Shown here: in pieces, positions 1-6,572 of the stretch
Layout: each line of letters opens with the position of its first letter
Numbering within the stretch: the stretch's first letter is position 1
From: Alphaproteobacteria bacterium
Lineage (GTDB): Bacteria; Pseudomonadota; Alphaproteobacteria; Sphingomonadales; Sphingomonadaceae
Direction: 5' to 3'
Length of the DNA stretch: 6,572 nt
NCBI GenBank assembly: GCA_028293005.1
Contig: JAQGLH010000205.1
Location: 1-6,572, forward strand
The notes under the pieces: model-generated
The model's database searches: none
What the model saw: only the letters and a program-made list of their open reading frames with translations
Told to the model about the DNA's origin: nothing
Translations under genes and position numbers: made by a program

Positions 1-1377
<1,377 letters not shown>

Positions 1378-1382
1378 CAAAA

Positions 1383-1391
1383 TTCCTTCCC
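1383..1391 (-). promoter_or_regulatory. Ribosome binding site of hppA
   Basis: On the minus strand GGGGAAGGA precedes the ATG at 1377 by about 5-6 nt. It is the clearest Shine-Dalgarno among the minus-strand genes here and fixes the hppA start. Confidence 0.7.
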
Positions 1392-1502
1392 CTGAAGTAA
1401 CTCCGCGGGCAGGCCTTGATCAGCCCCTCGAATGGAAACGCCCGCATGTGCCGCGTGCTTTAGGGGTCAAGCGAGCAGGATTCAACCTTTTGGGGCGAAA
1501 GC

Positions 1503-1515
1503 GCGGACAGTCCGC
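1503..1515. repeat. Short palindrome in the thiL-hppA gap
   Basis: GCGGACAGTCCGC is a perfect inverted repeat of 6 bp arms around one central base. As RNA it could fold only as a 5-bp stem with a 3-nt loop. On the minus strand it follows the thiL stop by about 40 nt and is followed by GCTTTCG rather than a T run, so it is at best a weak terminator. It could also be a protein-binding site in the hppA leader. The function is not known. Confidence 0.35.
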
Positions 1516-1553
1516 CGGAAAAGCTGTCTCAAGGTGGGCCGCCGAGGCAAAAA

Positions 1554-2516
1554 TCAGGTCGTTCCATTGCCGTGCTCGAAGCCCAGACGGATTGGAAGCG
1601 GGACGATTTCCGGCCCGTCGCTCAACGTCAGCCCCGATCCCGCCGCGAAGCGCCCGACGCGGGTCAGCGGCAGGCCGAGCGCGGTGGCAAGATCGTCGAG
1701 CATTTCGGCCAGCGCGGGCGGCGCCGCGAACAGCAGTTCATAATCGTCGCCCGCCGTCGCCGCCGCGAGCCGCGCGGCAAGGTCTTCGCCGGTTGCCGCA
1801 ACCAGATCGGGCGAAAGCGGGACCAGGCTGAGGTCGATGCTTGCCGCGACTCCGCTCGCTTCGGCCATGCGATGGGCATCGATCAGCAGCCCGTCCGAAA
1901 CGTCCATCATCGCGCCGGCGAGCGGCGCCAGCGCCGTGCCCGCCTGCAGGCGCGGCTGCGGCCGCCGATAGCGGTCGAGCAGGCGCGGCGATCCGGCCAG
2001 CTCGCCCCGCGCGATGCGCAGGCCGGCACCGGCATCGCCGATGCTTCCGCTGACCCATAGCGAATCGCCGGCGCGGGCGCCGCCGCGCGAGACGACCGGC
2101 GGCGGGGCCCTGCCGATCGCCGTGATGCCGATGCAGCGGCCGCCGCTGCCTGCCGCGGCCGACACGGTGTCGCCGCCGAGCAGGGGAACGTCGTAATGCG
2201 CGAGCACTTGCGCGAGCCCGGTGACGAACGCTTCGTCCCAGGATCGGTCGCCGCCGAGGCTGTAGCCCATCAGCAGACCGACCGGCGTCGCGCCCTTGGC
2301 AGCGAGATCGGAGAGATTCACCGCGACCGCCTTCCACGCGACGTCGGGCGGCGGATCGTCGGCGAGGAAATGGACGCCTTCGACGATCATGTCGTGGGTG
2401 AGGACGAGGCTGGCGCCCCCGAACTCGAGCACCGCGGCATCATCCTCGAGCCGCCTCGCGGCCGGGTCCGCCGCCAGGCGGCGGAGCGACGAGATGAAAT
2501 CGCGCTCGCTGGTCAT
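1554..2516 (-). CDS. thiL: Thiamine-monophosphate kinase
   Basis: ThiL phosphorylates thiamine monophosphate with ATP to give thiamine diphosphate, the active cofactor, in the cytoplasm. The 320-residue length matches the family (about 320-330). The AIR-synthase-like motifs appear in order: DDAAVL (25-30), HDMIVEGVHF (41-50), NLSDLAAKGA (67-76), GGDT (114-117), GSIGDAGAGL (157-166), DVSDGL (205-210) and GDDYELL (256-262), ending in the typical GFEHG (312-316). The aspartates in these motifs bind the magnesium ions and the phosphates of ATP and substrate in the family. The ATG at 2516 is preceded by a GGAAGGGTGAGG stretch that serves as ribosome binding site, and the protein starts with the expected (S/T)ERDFI segment. 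It follows nusB by 47 nt in the same direction, a pairing common in bacteria. No defect is visible. Confidence 0.97.
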   Translation of the reverse strand: MTSERDFISSLRRLAADPAARRLEDDAAVLEFGGASLVLTHDMIVEGVHFLADDPPPDVAWKAVAVNLSDLAAKGATPVGLLMGYSLGGDRSWDEAFVTGLAQVLAHYDVPLLGGDTVSAAAGSGGRCIGITAIGRAPPPVVSRGGARAGDSLWVSGSIGDAGAGLRIARGELAGSPRLLDRYRRPQPRLQAGTALAPLAGAMMDVSDGLLIDAHRMAEASGVAASIDLSLVPLSPDLVAATGEDLAARLAAATAGDDYELLFAAPPALAEMLDDLATALGLPLTRVGRFAAGSGLTLSDGPEIVPLPIRLGFEHGNGTT

Positions 2517-2554
2517 CGCCTCACCCTTCCGCGATCAAGACGCCTGTCTGCGGC

Positions 2555-2575
2555 GTTCGCCGCTCAGCGCCGAAC
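2555..2575 (-). repeat. Imperfect hairpin over the nusB stop codon
   Basis: An inverted repeat with arms GTTCGCCGC and GCGCCGAAC (one C-C mismatch, 8 paired bases) surrounds a 3-nt loop, and that loop is the nusB stop codon (2564-2566). In the minus-strand transcript it lies between nusB and thiL. No T run follows, so it is not a standard intrinsic terminator. It could be an intercistronic RNA structure or chance in GC-rich DNA. Confidence 0.3.
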
Positions 2576-3019
2576 CTCCTTGGCGACGGCATCGAGCAGT
2601 CCGTTGACGAACGCCGCTTCCTTCTTGTCGTAGAAAGCATGGGCGACGTCGACATATTCGGAAATGACGCTGCCGGTCGGCACATCGATCCGTGCGACCA
2701 GCTCATAGGCGCCGGCGCGCAGAATCTGCCGCATCGGCTTGTCGAGCCGGGCAAGCGACCAGTCCTTGGCCAGCTTGGCCGAGATCAGCGCATCGAGCTC
2801 GTCCGAACGCGCATCGACGCCGGTGACGATATCGTCGAAGAAATCGACCTCGGCGTCGGCATATTCGACCTCCTCGATCGTCGCGCCGAGCCGATGCTGG
2901 TGGAACTCATGGAGCAGCACCCGCAGCGGGATCTTCTCCATGTCGCGCTGATAAAGCGCCTGGACCGCGGCAAGCCGGGCGGCGGAACGCGAGCGGGATC
3001 GGGCGGGGGTCTGCGACAT
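2564..3019 (-). CDS. nusB: Transcription antitermination factor NusB
   Basis: NusB is a small all-helical RNA-binding protein. With NusE (ribosomal protein S10) it binds the boxA RNA and supports processive transcription of rRNA operons. The 151-residue product fits the family. The family pattern is plain: RSAARLAAVQALYQ at 11-24 (first helix, arginine-rich and RNA-facing), a tryptophan at 87, ILRAGAYEL at 99-107, IDVPTGSVISEYVDVAHAF at 111-129 and FVNGLLDAV at 137-145. The first ten residues are polar and arginine-rich, as in alphaproteobacterial homologues. No good Shine-Dalgarno precedes the ATG at 3019. An ATG 11 nt upstream is out of frame. It lies 38 nt after the hydrolase gene and 47 nt before thiL. 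The riboflavin gene ribH, often directly upstream of nusB, is absent here. Confidence 0.95.
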   Translation of the reverse strand: MSQTPARSRSRSAARLAAVQALYQRDMEKIPLRVLLHEFHQHRLGATIEEVEYADAEVDFFDDIVTGVDARSDELDALISAKLAKDWSLARLDKPMRQILRAGAYELVARIDVPTGSVISEYVDVAHAFYDKKEAAFVNGLLDAVAKEVRR

Positions 3020-3057
3020 GGGGCGGCCATAGCCAAGGCGCGGTTCGACCTAAAGCG

Positions 3058-3981
3058 CTAAGTCTGCCCCATCGCCGAAGCGGCATCGCGGCGAGTCCGG
3101 CCGAGGAAATCGCGGATCGCGCGAGTCACCAGCTCGGGCCGTTCCCAGACGATGAAATGGCCGGCGTCCGGTTCGGTGACCAGGCTGATGTCGGGAACGT
3201 GGTCGGCGAGGCCTTCGAGCTGCACCGGCAACAGCGCCTTGTCCTTCAGGCCCCAGACGACGAGCGTCGGTGCCGCGACCTTTGGGAAGGGCAGGTGCGT
3301 CCAGAGCGGCCGCCGCGCTTTCTCACCAACCTCCGGCACGATCAGGTCGGTCGCGCGATACCAATTGAGCATCGCGCTCAGCGCGTGCGGCTGCGCCCAA
3401 TCGTCCAGCATGGCCTGGCGCTCGCTCTCCGGCAGCTTGCGCAGATCGGCCTCCCTGCCGATCGTCCGCTCGAGGAAAGTCTCGAACCCCATCGCGCGGA
3501 TCGCGATCTCAGCGCCGGCGCTGCGCAGATCGTTGATGTAGCTCGAGGCGGCGCGCTGCGCCTCATCCTCGATCAGGCTGCGCTGGAAGATCAACGGATG
3601 CGGGGCGTTGACGATCACCAGCCGCTCGACCCGCCCGGGATGCTTGAGCGCCGCCGCCCAGGCGATCGCCCCGCCCCAATCGTGGCCGACAAGTGTGAAG
3701 CGCTCGATGTCGAGCGCATCCGCAAGTGCGATCACATCGGCGACGATTTCCTTGGTTCGATAGGCGGCGACCTCGGGCGGCTTGTCCGAGCCGCTGAAGC
3801 CGCGCTGGTCGGGCGCGATCACTTGATGGTCGGCGCTCAGATTGTGCAGCACGTGCCGCCAACTGCGATGCGATTCGGGAAAGCCATGGAGAAACAGGAT
3901 CGGCTCGCCCACGCCGCCGATCGCCACCTTCAGCGTGACGCCGGTCGGCAATCCGATGCGGGTCAGCGCGAGCTCAGCCAC
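3058..3981 (-). CDS. Alpha/beta hydrolase, epoxide-hydrolase-like
   Basis: This is a 307-residue cytoplasmic alpha/beta-hydrolase-fold protein with no signal peptide. The catalytic set is complete: oxyanion-hole HGFP at 32-35, nucleophile D101 in GHDWGG (99-104), a likely acid D247 in WGLKDKAL, and H275 in DAGHFIVWE. An aspartate nucleophile followed by W is typical of epoxide hydrolases and haloalkane dehalogenases. Two cap-domain tyrosines, Y208 in LNWYRA and probably Y148 in SSYINDL, match the pair that activates the epoxide in soluble epoxide hydrolases, so I favour epoxide hydrolase over dehalogenase. Fluoroacetate dehalogenase is less likely because the Arg after the nucleophile is missing. 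The substrate is unknown. The start is GTG at 3981; upstream in this frame there is a stop before any other start, and the Shine-Dalgarno is weak. It lies 48 nt after the pirin gene and 38 nt before nusB. Confidence 0.88.
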   Translation of the reverse strand: MAELALTRIGLPTGVTLKVAIGGVGEPILFLHGFPESHRSWRHVLHNLSADHQVIAPDQRGFSGSDKPPEVAAYRTKEIVADVIALADALDIERFTLVGHDWGGAIAWAAALKHPGRVERLVIVNAPHPLIFQRSLIEDEAQRAASSYINDLRSAGAEIAIRAMGFETFLERTIGREADLRKLPESERQAMLDDWAQPHALSAMLNWYRATDLIVPEVGEKARRPLWTHLPFPKVAAPTLVVWGLKDKALLPVQLEGLADHVPDISLVTEPDAGHFIVWERPELVTRAIRDFLGRTRRDAASAMGQT

Positions 3982-4029
3982 CCGCCCGCCCGAGCTCCAT
4001 GAGCTGGTAGCGCCGGTTGGCGCACCGGC

Positions 4030-4929
4030 TCATGGATAGCTGACCGTCAGCGGAACCTCGGGGAGAGGGATATGCTCGAGCGCGTCGTTCGGGACGAGCG
4101 GAAAGCGCATCGCGCTCCAATCCTCGCGCGCCTGGCGGATGCGATCGCGGCTCGACGAGACGAAGTTCCACCAGACGTGACGCGGGCCGTCGAGCGGCGC
4201 TCCGCCGCAGACCATGACATGCGCGCCGCTGGCCGAGCGCAAGATGGCGCTGATCCCGGGCCGAAGCACGTAAAGCACGTGCGGCTCGAGCACCTGTCCG
4301 TCCAGGCTTGCATCGCCCTCGGCGAGATAGACCGCGCGCTCATCCGCATCGGGATCGATCGCAATGCTTCCGCGCGGCTCGAGCGCGAGGTCGGCATAGA
4401 TGGTCTCGCTGTGGCAGGTGACCGGCGAGGTGGCTCCCCACAGGCTTCCCATCACGACGCGCGCGCGAACGCCTTTCTCCTCGACGACGGGCAAATCGTC
4501 CTCGGCGACATGCTCGAAGCCTGGCTCGATCTCCTCCTTGTCTCGCGGCAGCGCGAGCCAGGTCTGGATACCCGAGAGCTCTGCTCCGTTGCGGCGAAGG
4601 TCGGGGGGCGAGCGCTCCGAATGGACGATGCCGCGCCCCGCGGTCATCAGATTCACCGCGCCCGGCTCGATCCGGGCCAGCGTGCCGAGCGAATCGCGAT
4701 GATCGATCGCCCCCGCGAACAAATAGGTCACGGTCGCGAGGTTGATGTGCGGGTGCGGCCGGACATCCATCCCCTGCCCCGGCGGCAGATGCGCCGGACC
4801 CATCTGGTCGAAGAAGATGAACGGCCCGATCGTGGTTCGATCGCGATGCGGCAGGGTGCGGTGCACCTTGAACCCGCCGAGGTCGTGCGTCGTCGGGTGA
4901 AGCGTCTGGAAGATCAACTCGTCAGCCAC
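4030..4929 (-). CDS. Pirin family protein (bicupin)
   Basis: Pirins are two-domain cupins that bind one Fe ion in the N-terminal barrel. Bacterial members have been linked to quercetin 2,3-dioxygenase activity or to regulation of metabolic enzymes, but no role can be fixed for this one. From GTG at 4929 the product has 299 residues, a normal pirin length. The metal ligands are all present: H59 and H61 in RPHPHIN, H103 and E105 in GIVHSE. Other family marks are FIFFDQMGP (37-44), ATVTYLFAG (65-73) and HRDSLG (77-82). The C-terminal cupin, up to about residue 259, ends in GPRHVWWNFVSS. The open frame extends to an ATG at 5106, but that part is antisense-like, arginine/serine-rich sequence inside bolA without pirin similarity. 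The GTG has GGGGAAGAGG just upstream and overlaps the bolA stop by 8 nt, so the two genes are probably translationally coupled. Confidence 0.93.
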   Translation of the reverse strand: MADELIFQTLHPTTHDLGGFKVHRTLPHRDRTTIGPFIFFDQMGPAHLPPGQGMDVRPHPHINLATVTYLFAGAIDHRDSLGTLARIEPGAVNLMTAGRGIVHSERSPPDLRRNGAELSGIQTWLALPRDKEEIEPGFEHVAEDDLPVVEEKGVRARVVMGSLWGATSPVTCHSETIYADLALEPRGSIAIDPDADERAVYLAEGDASLDGQVLEPHVLYVLRPGISAILRSASGAHVMVCGGAPLDGPRHVWWNFVSSSRDRIRQAREDWSAMRFPLVPNDALEHIPLPEVPLTVSYP

Positions 4930-5218
4930 GCGCCTCTTCCCCCGGCGCCGTGGCCTTGATCGACAAGGCATGAACGCGCTCGGCGAGCAGGTCGGCGAGC
5001 ACGGCGTTGACCGCGCGCTGGCGCTGCACGCGATTCTGGCCTGCGAAGTGGGGCGAGACGATCTCGACGGTGAAATGGCTTTCGCCGCGTGGGTCGTGGC
5101 CGGCATGGCCGCTATGCATCGCGCTGTCGTCGCGCACGGTCAGATGCGTCGGATCGAGTGCCGCGATCAGGCGTCTGGTGATTTCGGATGCGACCGGAGC
5201 GGTTAAATGCGTCGTCAT
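4922..5218 (-). CDS. BolA family protein
   Basis: BolA-like proteins are small class-II KH-fold proteins that pair with monothiol glutaredoxins through a shared [2Fe-2S] cluster. E. coli BolA also acts in stress and morphology control. From ATG at 5218 the product has 98 residues, a normal size. The family core is visible: DDSAMHSGHAG (30-40), ESHFTVEIVSPHFAG (46-60), then VQRQRAVNAVL (64-74) and the C-terminal RVHALSIKATAP (81-92), which holds the invariant histidine (H83) used in cluster ligation. Histidines at 35, 38 and 41 lie in the variable loop. The usual RHR(L/A)V is RQRAV here. The reading frame stays open upstream to 5797, but that part is antisense to the J-domain gene and is not BolA. 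There is no clear Shine-Dalgarno. The stop overlaps the pirin start by 8 nt. Confidence 0.92.
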   Translation of the reverse strand: MTTHLTAPVASEITRRLIAALDPTHLTVRDDSAMHSGHAGHDPRGESHFTVEIVSPHFAGQNRVQRQRAVNAVLADLLAERVHALSIKATAPGEEARG

Positions 5219-5226
5219 CGGGCCTA

Positions 5227-5232
5227 TATAAT
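5227..5232 (+). promoter_or_regulatory. Consensus -10 box for the J-domain gene
   Basis: TATAAT, a perfect sigma-70-type -10 hexamer, lies in the 39-nt gap between divergent bolA and the J-domain gene. A weak -35 (TTAAAT at 5203-5208) is 18 nt upstream and overlaps the start of bolA. Transcription would begin near 5239, giving a leader of about 19 nt that contains the Shine-Dalgarno before the TTG at 5258. The overlapping TATATA (5225-5230) is its own reverse complement and could also serve the bolA strand. Confidence 0.5.
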
Positions 5233-5242
5233 TGATTTCACC

Positions 5243-5253
5243 AGGAAGGGGAG
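5243..5253 (+). promoter_or_regulatory. Ribosome binding site that decides a TTG start
   Basis: AGGAAGGGGAG is purine-rich and ends 4 nt before TTG at 5258. No similar site precedes the in-frame ATG at 5207, which would also lie upstream of the predicted transcription start. This is why the TTG is preferred. Confidence 0.6.
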
Positions 5254-5257
5254 CGCG

Positions 5258-5863
5258 TTGGCGAGCAGTAGCAGAAAGCCCGGCAAGTTCCACGGCCGCA
5301 TCGAGGGGCACGAGCAGCCCTGCGCGCACCCGGGCTGCGTCGAACCGGGAGAATTCCGCGCGCCGCCGGAGGACGGCAAACGGCCGTCGTTCGACGGTCC
5401 GGGCGAATGGCGCTGGCTGTGCCTCGACCATGTCCGCGCGTTCAACCTCGGCTATAATTTCTTCAACGGCATGAGCCCCGACGAGATCGAGGCGGCGCAG
5501 ACGCCTTACGGCGGATGGGATCGCGAGACGCGCGCCTTCTCCAACGGCTCGCCGCAGCCGAAATGGAACGATTTCACGGACCCGCTCGATGCGATCGGGG
5601 CCCGTTTCGCACACGCCCCCGACCAGCCGCCGCGCAGGGATGCCAGAAAAGATGGACGCGAATTGAGCGAAAGCGATCGCAAATGGCTGCGCGTGCTGGG
5701 GCTCGGAACCGACGTCGACCGCCGCGCGCTCAGGCAGCGCTATCTCGATCTCGTGCGCCGCTACCATCCCGACATGAACGGCGGCGACCGCAGCCACGAG
5801 AAAGCGTTGCAGGCGGTCATCGAGGCCTATACGCAGCTCAAATCCCGTCCTGTCTTCGCTTGA
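5258..5863 (+). CDS. J-domain protein with N-terminal Cys/His cluster
   Basis: From TTG at 5258 the product has 201 residues. The C-terminal part (about 138-195) is a J domain: helix II (RALRQRYLDLVRRYHPD) carries the HPD motif at 170-172, followed by MNGGDRSHEKALQAVIEAYTQLK. The J domain stimulates DnaK-type Hsp70 ATPase, so this is probably a co-chaperone. It lacks the G/F-rich linker and the cysteine repeats of DnaJ, and the J domain is at the C-terminus rather than the N-terminus. The N-terminal half holds C22, C27, C55 and H58 (CAHPGC and WLCLDH), a plausible zinc site, and aromatic segments such as WRWLCLDHVRAFNLGYNFF. I know of no function for that half. Sphingomonad and other alphaproteobacterial homologues are, from memory, often next to cobS. 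It sits 32 nt before cobS on the same strand and diverges from bolA. An ATG at 5207 would add 17 residues and overlap bolA. Confidence 0.88.
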   Translation: MASSSRKPGKFHGRIEGHEQPCAHPGCVEPGEFRAPPEDGKRPSFDGPGEWRWLCLDHVRAFNLGYNFFNGMSPDEIEAAQTPYGGWDRETRAFSNGSPQPKWNDFTDPLDAIGARFAHAPDQPPRRDARKDGRELSESDRKWLRVLGLGTDVDRRALRQRYLDLVRRYHPDMNGGDRSHEKALQAVIEAYTQLKSRPVFA

Positions 5864-5882
5864 CCGACCCTACGCCTGACCT

Positions 5883-5890
5883 GGAAAGAA
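5883..5890 (+). promoter_or_regulatory. Ribosome binding site of cobS
   Basis: GGAAAGAA ends 5 nt before ATG at 5896 and supports this start. The 32-nt gap between the J-domain stop and cobS shows no terminator, so the two genes are probably co-transcribed. Confidence 0.5.
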
Positions 5891-5895
5891 CGACC

Positions 5896-6572
5896 ATGGC
5901 TGATCTCGCCAATGCCAACCCCGCCAGCCGCAGCGCCACTGTGATGGACGCGCCCGACAAGATGATGAAGGTGCGTGAGCTGTTCGGCATCGACAACGAC
6001 ATGGAAGTCCCCGCGTTCAGCGAGGCGGACGAACGTGTCCCCGATCTCGATCCGGCCTACGTGTTCGATCCGGACACGACGCTCGCGATCTGCGCCGGCT
6101 TCGCGCGTAACCGGCGCGTGATGGTGCAGGGCTACCACGGCACCGGCAAGTCGACCCATATCGAGCAGGTCGCGGCGCGGCTCAACTGGCCGCTGATCCG
6201 AATCAACCTCGACGCGCATATCAGCCGCATCGACCTCGTCGGCCGCGACGCCATCGTGCTTCGCGAGGGGCAGCAGATCACCGAGTTCCGCGAAGGGCTT
6301 TTGCCCTGGGCGCTGCAGCACCCGGTCGCACTCGTGTTCGACGAATATGACGCCGGCCGGCCGGACGTAATGTTCGTGATCCAGCGCGTGCTGGAGGCGG
6401 AAGGCAAGCTCACCCTCCTCGACCAGAACCGCGTGATCCGCCCGAACCCCTGGTTCCGCCTGTTCGCGACAACCAACACCGTCGGTCTCGGCGACACCAC
6501 AGGGCTGTATCATGGCACCCAGGCGATCAATCAGGGCCAGATGGATCGCTGGAACATCGTCACCACGCTCAA
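5896..6572 (+). CDS. cobS: Aerobic cobaltochelatase subunit CobS, 3' part missing
   Basis: CobS is a MoxR-like AAA+ ATPase. With CobT it forms the chaperone-like part of the ATP-dependent cobaltochelatase, which with CobN inserts Co2+ into hydrogenobyrinic acid a,c-diamide in the aerobic cobalamin pathway. The 225 complete codons visible are about two thirds of the usual length of about 330. Motifs: an N-terminal VRELFGIDNDMEVPAF segment (26-41) as in characterised CobS; Walker A GYHGTGKST (79-87, K85); RIDLVGRDAIVL (120-131); Walker B ALVFDEYD (145-152, D149 and E150); sensor-1 ATTNT (191-195); then GLGDTTGLYHGTQ (197-209) and the GQMDRW segment with R218, a possible arginine finger. It is close to family sequences throughout. 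A cobT gene probably follows outside the window. The name reflects homology; whether this strain makes cobalamin cannot be told from here. The long open frame on the opposite strand (5827-6513) is a shadow. Confidence 0.96.
   Translation, partial: MADLANANPASRSATVMDAPDKMMKVRELFGIDNDMEVPAFSEADERVPDLDPAYVFDPDTTLAICAGFARNRRVMVQGYHGTGKSTHIEQVAARLNWPLIRINLDAHISRIDLVGRDAIVLREGQQITEFREGLLPWALQHPVALVFDEYDAGRPDVMFVIQRVLEAEGKLTLLDQNRVIRPNPWFRLFATTNTVGLGDTTGLYHGTQAINQGQMDRWNIVTTL

Larger units (their letters stand above)
1378..1553. other. Intergenic leader between thiL and hppA
   Basis: These 176 nt are the only sizeable non-coding gap. They lie downstream of thiL and upstream of hppA, both on the minus strand, so they should hold the thiL terminator (if any) and the hppA promoter. 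I see a strong Shine-Dalgarno next to hppA and a short palindrome at 1503-1515. A TTGACC at 1465-1470 on the minus strand could be a -35 box, but no convincing -10 box follows it at 16-18 nt. I found no credible small ORF and no recognisable riboswitch. Confidence 0.6.

Noticed and set aside
1465..1470. TTGACC on the minus strand as a -35 box for hppA
   Set aside because: No hexamer resembling TATAAT lies 16-18 nt downstream, so I do not annotate a promoter.
2575..2582. AAGGAGGT, a perfect Shine-Dalgarno on the minus strand at the end of nusB
   Set aside because: No start codon follows at a usable distance. It encodes the Lys-Glu-Val near the NusB C-terminus.
4072..4959. 295-codon plus-strand open frame
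   Set aside because: It is antisense to the pirin gene, with shadow-type composition and no recognisable motif.
4930..5106. N-terminal extension of the pirin open frame to an ATG at 5106
   Set aside because: The added 59 residues are arginine/serine-rich, lie wholly inside bolA in another frame and have no pirin similarity. The GTG at 4929 has a good Shine-Dalgarno.
5219..5797. Long upstream extension of the bolA open frame
   Set aside because: It is antisense to the J-domain gene. BolA similarity begins only near the ATG at 5218.
5827..6513. 228-codon minus-strand open frame
   Set aside because: It is antisense to cobS, whose Walker A, Walker B and sensor motifs are clear on the plus strand.

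Overview
The window is GC-rich DNA that looks like the chromosome of an alphaproteobacterium, most likely a sphingomonad. That assignment rests on the protein families, the alphaproteobacterial form of NusB, ThiL and CobS, and the bolA / J-domain / cobS gene order. No mobile element, CRISPR array, RNA gene or phage gene was found. Coding density is high, and only one gap exceeds 100 bases.

Left and centre (1-5218), minus strand. Six genes all read leftwards. In transcription order they are bolA (5218 to 4922), a pirin-family cupin (4929 to 4030, overlapping bolA by 8 nt), an epoxide-hydrolase-like alpha/beta hydrolase (3981 to 3058), nusB (3019 to 2564), thiL (2516 to 1554) and, after a 176-nt gap, the membrane proton-pumping pyrophosphatase hppA (1377 to beyond base 1, incomplete). 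The first five have gaps of 48 nt or less and could be one transcription unit. hppA probably has its own leader. The usual riboflavin partner of nusB (ribH) is not here; the pirin and hydrolase genes lie upstream of nusB instead.

Right (5258-6572), plus strand. Diverging from bolA across a 39-nt gap, a small J-domain protein with an N-terminal Cys/His cluster (TTG start) is followed after 32 nt by cobS, the AAA+ ATPase subunit of aerobic cobaltochelatase, which runs off the right edge.

How they fit together: nusB (transcription antitermination), thiL (thiamine diphosphate synthesis) and hppA (pyrophosphate-driven proton pumping) are housekeeping genes. BolA, pirin, the J protein and CobS all touch metal or redox handling in a broad sense, but a joint pathway is inference. 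I see no clear novel defence or mobile system. The most interesting points are the bolA / J-protein / cobS arrangement, the compact divergent promoter with a consensus TATAAT that favours a TTG start, and the uncharacterised Cys/His N-terminus of the J protein.
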